Source: Bacillota bacterium
Lineage (GTDB): Bacteria > Bacillota > Clostridia > Oscillospirales > Acutalibacteraceae
Assembly (NCBI GenBank): GCA_023390175.1
Contig: JAEWDK010000015.1
Location: 293,155-357,154 of the forward strand
Length of the DNA stretch: 64,000 nt
Direction: 5' to 3'
Part shown: positions 1 through 8,085 of the stretch, piece by piece
Layout of the letters: each line of letters opens with the position of its first letter
Numbering within the stretch: position 1 is the stretch's first letter
Notes under the pieces: model-generated
Database searches by the model: none
What the model was told of the DNA's origin: nothing
The model's input: only the letters and a program-made list of their open reading frames with translations
Translations under genes and position numbers: made by a program

Positions 1-1
1 T

Positions 2-1324
2 GTTCCGGACTGCGCCGCATGTATTTCCAAGTGCGGCAATACCGATAATATGAATATGACCTCCCTTTGGAGCGCAGACGAGGACATCCGCTCCCTGAAA
101 TCCCTTCTTCTCCTTGGGCTTCGCGGAATGGCCGCTTACGCGTATCACGCACATGTGCTGGGGTATGACGACGACGAAGTGACCGAGTGGTTCTATAAAG
201 GACTTGCCGCGATCGGTTCCGACCTTGACGCCGACACGCTGCTCGGTTTGCTGATGGAATTCGGCCAGATCAACCTGAAATGCATGGCGCTGCTTGACAA
301 GGCAAACACCGAAACCTACGGCAACCCTGTTCCGACGGAAGTACCGAACACCATTGAAAAAGGGCCGTTTATTATTATTTCCGGGCATGACCTGTACGAC
401 TTAAAGCAGCTTTTGGAGCAGACGGACGGCAAGGGGATCAATATTTACACCCACGGCGAAATGCTCCCGGCACACGGCTACCCCGAACTGAAAAAATACA
501 GCCAGTTAAAAGGCAACTTCGGTACCGCCTGGCAGAACCAGCAAAAAGAATTCGACGGCGTGCCTGCCCCGATTCTGTTTACCACAAACTGCCTGATGCG
601 CCCGAAAGCCTCCTACTCTGACCGTGTGTTCACGACCGGCGTTGTGGCTTACCCCGAACTGGTTCATATTGACGAAACAAACGGCAAAAAGGACTTTTCC
701 GCAGTCATTCAAAAATCGCTGGAGCTTGGCGGCTACAGCGAACCGCATGAGCTGACCGGCATCAACGGCGGCCACACGCTTTTGACCGGGTTCGGCCACA
801 ACACCGTTCTCGGTGTTGCGGATCAAGTCATTGGAGCGGTAAAATCCGGCGCGCTCAAACACATTTTCCTTGTCGGCGGCTGCGACGGCGCAAAGCCGGG
901 CAGAAACTACTACACTGATTTCGTAAAACAAACCCCTGCTGATTCCATCGTCCTGACTGTTGCGTGCGGCAAATACCGCTTTAACGATTTGGATTTAGGC
1001 ACTTTGGGCGGGCTGCCGCGCATTATGGACATGGGCCAGTGCAACGACTCGTATTCCGCGATTCGTGTTGCTGTGGCGCTGGCGGAGGCCTTTGGCTGCG
1101 GTGTGAACGAACTGCCGCTTTCCATCGTACTTTCCTGGTATGAACAAAAAGCGGTCTGCATTTTACTTACCCTGTTCTCGCTGGGGATTAAGAATATCCG
1201 CCTCGGCCCCACCCTTCCCGCTTTTGTTTCCCCGAATGTTTTGAAAATACTGGTAGATCAGTTTAATGTTCATCCCATTTCCACCCCGGAAATGGACTTG
1301 GCTGAAATTTTAAAACAGGAGTGA
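2..1324 (+). CDS. hcp: Hybrid-cluster protein (hydroxylamine reductase), 5' end outside window
   Basis: The reading frame is already open at base 2 and encodes a Cys-rich stretch (C-x2-C-x3-C) before the first ATG at 50, so the gene begins upstream and the Cys residues belong to the N-terminal iron-sulfur site. The rest matches hybrid-cluster proteins: SGHD, YTHGEMLPAHGYPE, TTNC, GGCDG, VACGKYR, GQCNDSYS and WYEQKA carry the His, Glu and Cys ligands of the 4Fe-2S-2O cluster. Family members reduce hydroxylamine and act on NO-derived nitrosative stress in the cytoplasm. The spacing between the N-terminal helix (LLLLGLRGMAAYA) and the cluster domain is short, as in the compact class III proteins of about 430-460 residues rather than the 540-residue classes. 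It is followed with no gap by the cupin gene. Confidence 0.93.
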   Translation, partial: VPDCAACISKCGNTDNMNMTSLWSADEDIRSLKSLLLLGLRGMAAYAYHAHVLGYDDDEVTEWFYKGLAAIGSDLDADTLLGLLMEFGQINLKCMALLDKANTETYGNPVPTEVPNTIEKGPFIIISGHDLYDLKQLLEQTDGKGINIYTHGEMLPAHGYPELKKYSQLKGNFGTAWQNQQKEFDGVPAPILFTTNCLMRPKASYSDRVFTTGVVAYPELVHIDETNGKKDFSAVIQKSLELGGYSEPHELTGINGGHTLLTGFGHNTVLGVADQVIGAVKSGALKHIFLVGGCDGAKPGRNYYTDFVKQTPADSIVLTVACGKYRFNDLDLGTLGGLPRIMDMGQCNDSYSAIRVAVALAEAFGCGVNELPLSIVLSWYEQKAVCILLTLFSLGIKNIRLGPTLPAFVSPNVLKILVDQFNVHPISTPEMDLAEILKQE

Positions 1325-1329
1325 TTGAA

Positions 1330-1671
1330 TTGAGCCAAAACTTAATTAAGAATATCGATTTTGCATCGGCGCTGCCGATTGCCGGTCTCGTTTCCTATCA
1401 GCCCGGGCAGGTTGTCAGTAAAACGCTGGCGCAAAACCCCGCGGTAAGCCTGACGCTGTTTGCGTTTGACAAGGGGGAGGAAATCAGTTCCCACGCCTCC
1501 ACCGGTGACGCCATGATCCTTGCGCTGGACGGCGAGGGCGAAATCACCATCGGCTCCGAAAAGTACAGTGTAAAGCAGGGCGAAACCATTGTAATGCCCG
1601 CAAACACACCGCACGCTGTTTTTGCAAAAGAGCAGTTTAAAATGTTCCTGGTTGTTGTGTTCCCCCAATAA
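1330..1671 (+). CDS. Small single-domain cupin
   Basis: This 113-residue protein is a single cupin barrel: an SSHAS strand, a GEGEITIGSE turn, and the closing P-x-N-x-P-H-A-V strand. Only part of the usual metal-binding His/Glu set is visible (one His in each motif), so metal binding is uncertain. I chose TTG at 1330 because AGGAG at 1317-1321 sits 8 bases before it; a GTG at 1321 would lie inside that ribosome binding site. It follows hcp directly, so the two are probably co-transcribed and the cupin may act in the same nitrosative or redox stress response. Substrate unknown. Confidence 0.8.
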   Translation: MSQNLIKNIDFASALPIAGLVSYQPGQVVSKTLAQNPAVSLTLFAFDKGEEISSHASTGDAMILALDGEGEITIGSEKYSVKQGETIVMPANTPHAVFAKEQFKMFLVVVFPQ

Positions 1672-1681
1672 TCGTTCGTTT

Positions 1682-1713
1682 GAAAGTTCCCGGATGAAAA
1701 TCCGGGAACTTTC
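1682..1713 (+). terminator. Hairpin after hcp-cupin
   Basis: A perfect 14-bp stem (GAAAGTTCCCGGAT and its complement) closes a GAAA tetraloop directly after the cupin stop codon. The T-run that follows is interrupted, so termination may be shared with the second hairpin at 1810-1847. Confidence 0.7.
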
Positions 1714-1809
1714 GCATTTATCCGCCCTTTGTTTTTAATGACTAGAAGAGGCAACGTAATCGGAAGATTTTTGGTCACCGCCCTCTGTCGAAAAAAGCAA
1801 AGAGAGTAT

Positions 1810-1847
1810 AAATAAGGACGCAGTTTGAAAAAACCGCGTCCTTATTT
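1810..1847. terminator. Bidirectional terminator between cupin and chemoreceptor genes
   Basis: A 12-bp outer stem (AAATAAGGACGC) plus a 4-bp inner stem closes around GAAA, with a T-tract on the plus side and an A-tract on the other. It lies between the convergent ends of the cupin gene and the chemoreceptor gene and can serve both. Confidence 0.8.
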
Positions 1848-1934
1848 TTTGTGCTTGTTTTACTACCCACGATATTTCTGCTTGTTTCCGTACATCATAT
1901 TGAAAATTACCTTAACACGATGTACGAAGCCGCA

Positions 1935-4238
1935 TTAATCGAATTTGTTAAAGCTGTGGAATGCGGTGGACGGGGCTGTAGCAGAATGGGAGGCCTTGTA
2001 CCGCGGTGTAGAAGCGGCCGAAATTCCCTCGCCTTCATCTTTTTGGAGCGTGAATCTGTTGATCATTTCTTTCAGCAAATCTGCCTGTGAAGAAAGTTCC
2101 TCGCTGGCTGCTGCGCTTTCCTCCGCTGTAGCGGAATTCACCTGAACCACCTGCGATACCTGTTCAATGCCCTGATTAACCTGCGAAATTCCGGTAGCCT
2201 GTTCGTTGGAAGAAGTTGCAATTTCAGCTACCAAATTTGCAGCCTGTTCTACTCCTACAACAATCTTGCCCAATGCATCCGCTGTTTCACCGGCAATTTT
2301 GGTTCCGATCTCGGTCTTCTTAATGGAACCTTCTATCATGGTAGTTGTTTCTTTCGCTGCGTTTGCGCTCTTGGCGGCCAAGTTGCGCACTTCGTCTGCC
2401 ACAACGGCAAAGCCTTTGCCGTACTGACCTGCCCTTGCGGCTTCCACAGCGGCGTTAAGAGCAAGGATATTCGTCTGGAACGCAATGTCTTCAATTACTT
2501 TAATTACTTTTGAAATATTTGCGGAAGCCTCATTAATATCCTCCATTGAGTTCAACATCAGTTTCATTTGGTCATTTCCGACATCGGCGTCATTCTTTGC
2601 CCGCATAGCCAAATCATTGGCCTGAACCGCCCTTTCGGAATTTTGCTTGGTTTGAATCGCAATATCTGCTATGGAAGCCGACAGCTGCTCAATCGAGCTG
2701 GCCTGCTCGGTTGCCCCCTGCGAAAGCGCCTGGCTGCTGTCGGACACCTGATTTGACCCGATTGAAACCTGTTCGGCAGCAAGATTAATGTTGGTGAGTA
2801 CCCCGCTGATTGCCTCCATTGTATGATTCACTGCGTTTTTAATTTTTAAATATTCGCCCCTGTAATCCCCGTTCATTGTATTGGTAAGATTTCCGTCCGC
2901 CATGTACCGCAGGACTTCGGAAATTTCAAGGAACGGCCTTTCCACAGCAACGATTGTTTGATTCATTCCATTAATGATTTCCCTGTAACCGCCTTCGAAC
3001 TTTTCAGCGTTTCCGCGGAAGTTCAGGTTGCCTTCCACACACGCATTGGCAATCAAACCCGCCTCTTCGGTCAAGTCGAGTATGGCCTGCATCATAGTGA
3101 TTGTTGCAGGCACCAGCCTGTCATTTTCAGAACGCTTGCCAACCCTCTTAAATTCCTCCAGCTTACCGACATCGCCCTTGGATATTCTGACAAACACATC
3201 CTCTATGCTTGACAGTCTGTTGCGTACCGCGTTAATGGAGTTGGAAAGTTCGTGATAAGTACCGGTATATTTGTCCGACATTTCAACATCCAGATCATTC
3301 AGTGAAATTTTTCCCAGGATCTGAATTGTCTCATTAAGGGGCGTTATAATTGCGTCCAATGTAGCGTTAAATCCTTCGATAACCTCGCGGTAGCTGCCCT
3401 GATGCTTCGCTGCATTTGCACGGGTGGACAGCGCACCTTCAACTGATGCCCTCGACAGCATTTCGGCATCACTGATCATAAGGCCGAGTGCATCTTTTAC
3501 TTCCTGAATCGAGCGGCTGATGTCCATGAATTTCTCGTGGGATTCCTTTGTGTATTGGTCGGCAGCCCCTACATTCAGGTCAAGATCAAGGTTTCCGGCT
3601 GCCAGCGACTTCATATTTGAAACAATCCGTTTGAGTTCCACCGCATTATATTCGTTTACCCGAATGAGCGAGGTAAGGTCTGTAACAACCTCAACGAACC
3701 CGATTCTTTCGCCCTTTTCATCTACAAGGTAGGAAGTATCCTGCTTGCAGCTCATGCCGCACCAGTCAAAGTAAGTTTGGTTTACGCCTTTTTTCAGCTG
3801 GCAGATACCGCAGTTGTCCGTTTTGCAGGAGGTTGCGCCCGCGTTATCGCACTGCCTTCCATAAGCCGATTCCCTGTCTTTAGTTACGCCTTGGTCAATC
3901 ATGAGTTTTTCGAAAGCCTTGTTCATGAATGTCCAGTTCATATCATTGTCTGTCACATGGATGGGGAAATCGATTGCGTCAACAATCTCTTTGTACCAGT
4001 TGTTTTTCTGGTTCAGTTCTTCCAAACGTTTCCTTGCTCTTTTTGCGGTAAAAGTGGCTAAGAAAAACGCCAGAACAAAGATGACAATTAAAATGAGCAC
4101 AATTATAGGTGCTGCAAAATTCAGCCTGCTGACAACTTGGCATAAATAAAGGCCAAATCCACCCGTAATAACTGCTGATATGTAAATCAAAAAAACTGCA
4201 ATCAGTGAGTCGCTGTTTATGTTTCTCTTTTTTTTCAT
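1935..4238 (-). CDS. Methyl-accepting chemotaxis protein with Cys-rich PAS and poly-HAMP
   Basis: This 767-residue chemoreceptor has two adjacent membrane segments (about 12-32 and 42-65) with almost no extracellular loop, so sensing is probably cytoplasmic. A PAS domain (about 85-190) contains a cysteine-rich insertion (C-x7-C-x4-C-x2-C, then C-x3-C), suggesting metal, iron-sulfur or redox sensing. About five HAMP-like helical units follow, recognised by repeated G-N-L-x-x-x and G-x-Y-x-E-x-x-x-x-x-N elements. The C-terminal signalling hairpin contains the classical tip (FQTNILALNAAVEAARAG) that binds CheA and CheW. The start has a GAGGGG site upstream. It is followed on the same strand order by cheW just upstream, so the two may be one transcription unit. 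No CheR-binding pentapeptide is seen at the C-terminus. Confidence 0.92.
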   Translation of the reverse strand: MKKKRNINSDSLIAVFLIYISAVITGGFGLYLCQVVSRLNFAAPIIVLILIVIFVLAFFLATFTAKRARKRLEELNQKNNWYKEIVDAIDFPIHVTDNDMNWTFMNKAFEKLMIDQGVTKDRESAYGRQCDNAGATSCKTDNCGICQLKKGVNQTYFDWCGMSCKQDTSYLVDEKGERIGFVEVVTDLTSLIRVNEYNAVELKRIVSNMKSLAAGNLDLDLNVGAADQYTKESHEKFMDISRSIQEVKDALGLMISDAEMLSRASVEGALSTRANAAKHQGSYREVIEGFNATLDAIITPLNETIQILGKISLNDLDVEMSDKYTGTYHELSNSINAVRNRLSSIEDVFVRISKGDVGKLEEFKRVGKRSENDRLVPATITMMQAILDLTEEAGLIANACVEGNLNFRGNAEKFEGGYREIINGMNQTIVAVERPFLEISEVLRYMADGNLTNTMNGDYRGEYLKIKNAVNHTMEAISGVLTNINLAAEQVSIGSNQVSDSSQALSQGATEQASSIEQLSASIADIAIQTKQNSERAVQANDLAMRAKNDADVGNDQMKLMLNSMEDINEASANISKVIKVIEDIAFQTNILALNAAVEAARAGQYGKGFAVVADEVRNLAAKSANAAKETTTMIEGSIKKTEIGTKIAGETADALGKIVVGVEQAANLVAEIATSSNEQATGISQVNQGIEQVSQVVQVNSATAEESAAASEELSSQADLLKEMINRFTLQKDEGEGISAASTPRYKASHSATAPSTAFHSFNKFD

Positions 4239-4323
4239 TTTGTTTACCCCTCGTCAATTCATTTTTTAATTTTGGGTTAGGTACCAACTTTCCCCTCCAT
4301 TTCAGTCCTTCAAGACAACCGCC

Positions 4324-4815
4324 TTATGAAACAATTTGTGCTAAATCAAATATTGCGTCACCATCCAATATCTTTCTGCAGTTCAGAATCAGAACCAAAT
4401 CTTCTTCAGCTTTTCCAATTCCCTGAAGATAATGGCTGCCCGCTGCATGCTTCATTTCCGGAGGCCGTTCGATGTCATCATCACGGATATTGAGAACCTC
4501 CGCAACGGTGTCCACAATCAGCCCGGTCTGTGCCCCTTCAACACTCAATATGATAATACAGGTTCTGTCGTTGTAAGGCTCCGGCTGCTTGCCCAGTTTC
4601 AGGCGCATGTCAATTACCGGGATTATTTTTCCGCGCAGGCTGATAACGCCTTTAAAATAAGCGGGAGCGTCCGGCAGGGGGACAATTGACAGCATGTTAT
4701 TAATCTCAGTTACATAACTGATTTCAATTGCAAATAGCTCTGCTCCAATTCTAAATGTCAAGAATTTCCCCTTTTGAGTATCTTGTTCTTGTGAAAGCTC
4801 ATATAATTCCGTCAT
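4324..4815 (-). CDS. cheW: Chemotaxis coupling protein CheW
   Basis: A 163-residue CheW: FLTFRIGAELFAIEI at the N-terminus, the receptor/CheA-binding groove motif ISLRGKIIPVIDMR in the middle, and the closing LVLILNCRKIL strand. CheW links receptors to the kinase CheA in cytoplasmic arrays. It lies 85 bp upstream of the chemoreceptor gene on the same strand, so the pair probably works together as a dedicated receptor-coupler unit that plugs into a CheA encoded elsewhere. A strong AGGAGG-like site (AAAGGAGG) precedes the ATG. Confidence 0.93.
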   Translation of the reverse strand: MTELYELSQEQDTQKGKFLTFRIGAELFAIEISYVTEINNMLSIVPLPDAPAYFKGVISLRGKIIPVIDMRLKLGKQPEPYNDRTCIIILSVEGAQTGLIVDTVAEVLNIRDDDIERPPEMKHAAGSHYLQGIGKAEEDLVLILNCRKILDGDAIFDLAQIVS

Positions 4816-5090
4816 AGATTTACCTCCTTTTTAGTTATAACATCTTATCGGCTGTAAGCAAAACATGTGAAGTGGCGATGTTTCACTGTGACTTTTATTC
4901 TCTTTTTTTCAAAATCTGAGCTCGATTTTTCTGAACGCTTTTCACCAATTAAAGTTTTTCAACATACTTTATATCAGCAGCGAATAATGCCTGCCCAGTT
5001 ATTCACCAATGAACAGGCCGCTGCATTATTAAAATGTATTTCTTATTTTTTATACTCCTAAAAGGCTTGGGAAAGGCGAGGTGATGCCCA
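4816..5090. promoter_or_regulatory. Divergent intergenic region cheW / ABC importer
   Basis: This 275-bp AT-rich stretch separates the leftward cheW from the rightward ABC importer and must hold both promoters. I looked for a TPP or other riboswitch that would identify the importer substrate and saw none. No convincing -35/-10 pair stands out. Confidence 0.4.
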
Positions 5091-5855
5091 TTGGACGTAC
5101 TGCGGGTGAAGGACATAGAGGAAACGTATCAGGCTGAAAACGGAGAAATAGTCGCGCTGAAAAACATTAATTTCACCATGCAAAAGGGTGAGTTTGTCAG
5201 CATTGTCGGCCCAAGCGGCTGCGGAAAATCCACTCTGCTTTCTGTTATTGCCGGATTGCTGAAACCGACTTCGGGTGAAATATTTGTAAACGGGGAAAAG
5301 ATTGTCGGCGTTTCCCCGCACATCGGTTATATGCTGCAAAGGGATAATTTGCTGGAATGGCACAACATTTACAAAAATGTACTGTTTGGCCTGGAAGTGC
5401 GCAGGATGAAGTCCCCCGAAGCGATAGAGCGAACGGTTCAGCTTTTAAAGACTTACGGCTTGTACGAATTTAAAGATAAATACCCGTCGCAGCTGTCGGG
5501 CGGAATGCGGCAGCGGGTTGCCTTAATCCGGACTCTGGCGATTAATCCGGATATTTTACTGCTGGATGAGGCGTTTTCCGCACTGGACTATCAAACCAGG
5601 CTGACTGTCACCGACGATGTTTACCGAATTTTAAAACAGGAAAAAGTTACAACCATTATGGTGACGCATGACATTCCCGAAAGCATCAGCATGGGCGACC
5701 GGATTATGATCCTCAGTTCCAGGCCTGCGCAAATTGTGGAAATGCTGGACATCGACTTTGAAGACGAGAACAGAACGCCGTTAAGCTGCCGAAACAACCC
5801 GAAATTCCGCAATTATTTCGACCATATATGGAAAGAGTTGGCGATGAATGGATAG
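5091..5855 (+). CDS. ABC importer ATPase, SsuB/TauB/NrtD type
   Basis: A 254-residue ATP-binding subunit with Walker A (GPSGCGKST), Q-loop, signature LSGGMRQR, Walker B (ILLLDEAFSALD) and H-loop (MVTHD). The sequence fits the nitrate/sulfonate/taurine (and thiamine-precursor) branch. The start is TTG at 5091: GAGGTGAT lies five bases upstream and no in-frame ATG exists near it. The permease gene overlaps its end by 8 bp and the binding protein follows, so the three form one importer. The imported compound cannot be named from sequence. Confidence 0.9.
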   Translation: MDVLRVKDIEETYQAENGEIVALKNINFTMQKGEFVSIVGPSGCGKSTLLSVIAGLLKPTSGEIFVNGEKIVGVSPHIGYMLQRDNLLEWHNIYKNVLFGLEVRRMKSPEAIERTVQLLKTYGLYEFKDKYPSQLSGGMRQRVALIRTLAINPDILLLDEAFSALDYQTRLTVTDDVYRILKQEKVTTIMVTHDIPESISMGDRIMILSSRPAQIVEMLDIDFEDENRTPLSCRNNPKFRNYFDHIWKELAMNG

Positions 5856-6654
5856 ATTGCAGACTTCCCGGGAACGGGAAAATTACATGAAAAAGAAAAA
5901 GCGCAGAAAAAACAGCATCCGTTTCTGCCAAATCGGAATTCTGCTTGCCTTCCTTGCCGTGTGGGAAATTACCGCGCGGCTGGGCCTGATCGACAGTTTT
6001 ATTCTGAGCCAGCCTTCGCGGATTTGGCAAACCTTCCTGAATATGGCACAGAATGACCTGTTTATGCATGTCGGTGTTACCGTTTATGAAACGCTGGTCG
6101 GATTTATCCTGGGCGTTATTTTCGGCAGCCTGATGGCAATTGTGCTGTGGTGGAGCGACTTCATTTCCAAGGTGAGCGAGCCTTATCTTGTTGTGCTGAA
6201 CAGCCTGCCCAAAATCGCACTCGGGCCCGTTATCATTATTATTGTCGGTGCGGGAACCAGGGCGATCATTTTCATGGCGCTTGCAATCTCTCTGATCGTC
6301 ACCATACTGGAAATGCTGAACGGGTTCCGCAACACCGACAAAGAGTACATTAAAATGGCGTCCACGTTTGGGGCGACCAAACGGCAGATTTTCGCCAAGA
6401 TTGTTTTTCCGTACAATATTTCCACCCTGTTCAATTCGCTCAAAATCAACATCGGCCTTTCTTTGGTCGGTGTAATCGCAGGGGAATTCCTTGTTTCAAA
6501 AGCAGGGCTGGGTTACCTGATTGTTTACGGCGGTCAGGTTTTTAAGCTGGATCTGGTAATGGCCAGCGTTATCATCCTTTCCATTGTTGCCGCGCTGATG
6601 TATGAAGCGGTGGTGCTGCTTCAAAAGCTGGTGCTGAAATGGTACGGCCATTAA
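5848..6654 (+). CDS. ABC importer permease, SsuC/NrtB type
   Basis: An integral membrane permease of about 268 residues with six or so hydrophobic segments and the EAA loop that contacts the ATPase (EYIKMASTFGATKRQIF, with the conserved Gly). It belongs to the BPD_transp_1 family, sulfonate/nitrate/taurine branch. The ATG at 5848 overlaps the ATPase stop; a second candidate ATG at 5887 would start directly at the basic MKKKKRRK stretch and remove 13 residues, so the exact start is open. Works with the ATPase at 5091 and the lipoprotein at 6951. Confidence 0.9.
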   Translation: MDRLQTSRERENYMKKKKRRKNSIRFCQIGILLAFLAVWEITARLGLIDSFILSQPSRIWQTFLNMAQNDLFMHVGVTVYETLVGFILGVIFGSLMAIVLWWSDFISKVSEPYLVVLNSLPKIALGPVIIIIVGAGTRAIIFMALAISLIVTILEMLNGFRNTDKEYIKMASTFGATKRQIFAKIVFPYNISTLFNSLKINIGLSLVGVIAGEFLVSKAGLGYLIVYGGQVFKLDLVMASVIILSIVAALMYEAVVLLQKLVLKWYGH

Positions 6655-6720
6655 TATGGAAAAGCGGATAAATCCCGAGTAACGGAGTTTTTATTTCAGC
6701 CCTGCATTTACAAACGCCGC

Positions 6721-6791
6721 TAATCTGAAGTCAATTACCACCGGATAACTGCGAAGAGTTTGAACCGTAATTGACTTATTAAAACAGATTA
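6721..6791. repeat. Interrupted long inverted repeat inside the importer operon
   Basis: AAGTCAATTAC at 6728-6738 is perfectly complementary to GTAATTGACTT at 6767-6777, and flanking TAATCTG (6721-6727) pairs with CAGATTA (6785-6791). It sits in the 296-bp gene-free gap between permease and binding-protein genes. It could be an mRNA structure that stabilises or separates the binding-protein message, or a relic of a small inverted-repeat element. There is no T-tract typical of a terminator. Confidence 0.5.
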
Positions 6792-6950
6792 ACGATATGA
6801 ACCGGAGCATCCCCTCAAGGAATTTAAAGCAAGCCACACCGCGAAATTGTACCAAAAAGCAAACCTGAACATAACACTCCATTGCGGCCGTGCATTCGCA
6901 GCTTCCCAAAGGGGATGACCCTGAACAGAGCTTATGAAAGGGGTAAGAGT

Positions 6951-7964
6951 ATGAAGAGGTTGTTTAAATTTTCAGCCATTGCCGTCTGCCTTGCAATGCT
7001 GCTGGCAATGTTCACCGGCTGCGGAGCGAACGGAACGAAGAGCAAGGTAAAGGTCAGCCTGTGCGAGGTAACCCATTCCATTTTCTATGCTCCGCAGTAC
7101 GCGGCAATCAACCTGGGATATTTTGCGGATGAGGGCATTGAGCTTGATCTTTCCAACGGGCAGGGCGCGGATAAAGTAATGTCGGCTGTGCTGTCGAACA
7201 ATGTTGATATCGGCTTTGCCGGCCCTGAGGCGTCCATTTATGTTTATAATGAGGGAAAAACGGACAATACGCAGGTGTTCGCACTGTTAACCCAGCGTGA
7301 CGGTTCCTTCCTTGTGGGGCGTAAGCCGGACCCGAATTTCACCTGGGATAAGCTTCGCAATAAAGTGGTGCTGCCCGGGCGCAAAGGCGGCGTGCCGTAC
7401 ATGACATTGGAATATGTCATCCGCAAAAACGGAATTGACCCGGAAAAAGACACCACGCTGGACAACAGCGTTCAGTTTGCGCTGATGGCCGGAGCCTTTA
7501 CCAGCGGAACCGGGGATTATGTTACCCTGTTTGAACCGACTGCTTCCATGCTGGAAGCCCAGGGCAAGGGATACATCGTCGCTTCCGTCGGCAAGGAGAG
7601 CGGGGAAATCTCCTATACCGCTTACTTTGCGAAAAAAAGCTTTATCGAAAAGAATCCCGACTTAATCGCCCGATTCACCAAGGCAATTTACCGGGGGCAG
7701 CAATGGGTCGCGTCACACAGCGCCGCGGAAATTGCAAAGGTAGTTCTTCCCTCCTTCCCCGACACCGACGTAAAGCTGCTTACCACCGTGGTGCAGCGCT
7801 ATAAGGATATTGACGCCTGGTGCTCCACCCCTGTTGTAGACCCAAATGCATTTGCACTTTTGCAGAAGGTAATGACCCAGGCCGGGGAGCTGAAGCAAAC
7901 CGCACCGTATGACAAAATTATAAATACTGTATATGCAGAAAAAGCGGTTAAAGAGGTAAAATAG
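6951..7964 (+). CDS. ABC importer substrate-binding lipoprotein, SsuA/NMT1 type
   Basis: A 337-residue binding protein. The start at 6951 is chosen because AAGGGG lies just upstream and the protein then begins with a lipoprotein signal peptide (lipobox MFTGC, lipidated Cys24). The mature part shows the NMT1/THI5/SsuA-like periplasmic-binding fold: FYAPQYAAINLGYFADEGIEL near the N-terminus, then VDIGFAGPEASI and the LFEPTASMLE region. It captures the ligand outside the cell and delivers it to the permease encoded 300 bp upstream. Sulfonates, nitrate or pyrimidine-type thiamine precursors are all used by relatives; the sequence alone does not decide. Confidence 0.88.
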   Translation: MKRLFKFSAIAVCLAMLLAMFTGCGANGTKSKVKVSLCEVTHSIFYAPQYAAINLGYFADEGIELDLSNGQGADKVMSAVLSNNVDIGFAGPEASIYVYNEGKTDNTQVFALLTQRDGSFLVGRKPDPNFTWDKLRNKVVLPGRKGGVPYMTLEYVIRKNGIDPEKDTTLDNSVQFALMAGAFTSGTGDYVTLFEPTASMLEAQGKGYIVASVGKESGEISYTAYFAKKSFIEKNPDLIARFTKAIYRGQQWVASHSAAEIAKVVLPSFPDTDVKLLTTVVQRYKDIDAWCSTPVVDPNAFALLQKVMTQAGELKQTAPYDKIINTVYAEKAVKEVK

Positions 7965-7990
7965 CACACAGAGATTGCAGAATAACCAAA

Positions 7991-8031
7991 AAGCTGCGCT
8001 GTCCCCCGCCTGCAGGAGGATAGCGCAGCTT
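7991..8031. terminator. Bidirectional terminator
   Basis: AAGCTGCGCT pairs with AGCGCAGCTT across an inner partly paired loop. T-rich tails on both strands allow it to end the importer operon (plus) and the convergent permease gene (minus). Confidence 0.75.
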
Positions 8032-8085
8032 CCATTTGTTTTAAATGGCCCGTTCCCAACGTATGAAAACGTTTTGGAGCCATTC

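Noticed and set aside
1851..2090. 79-codon plus-strand frame at the chemoreceptor end
   Set aside because: Antisense of the receptor C-terminus; no ribosome site.
4816..5090. TPP riboswitch before the SsuB/NMT1-type importer
   Set aside because: The conserved CTGAGA-type core and paired arms were not found, so no thiamine link can be claimed.
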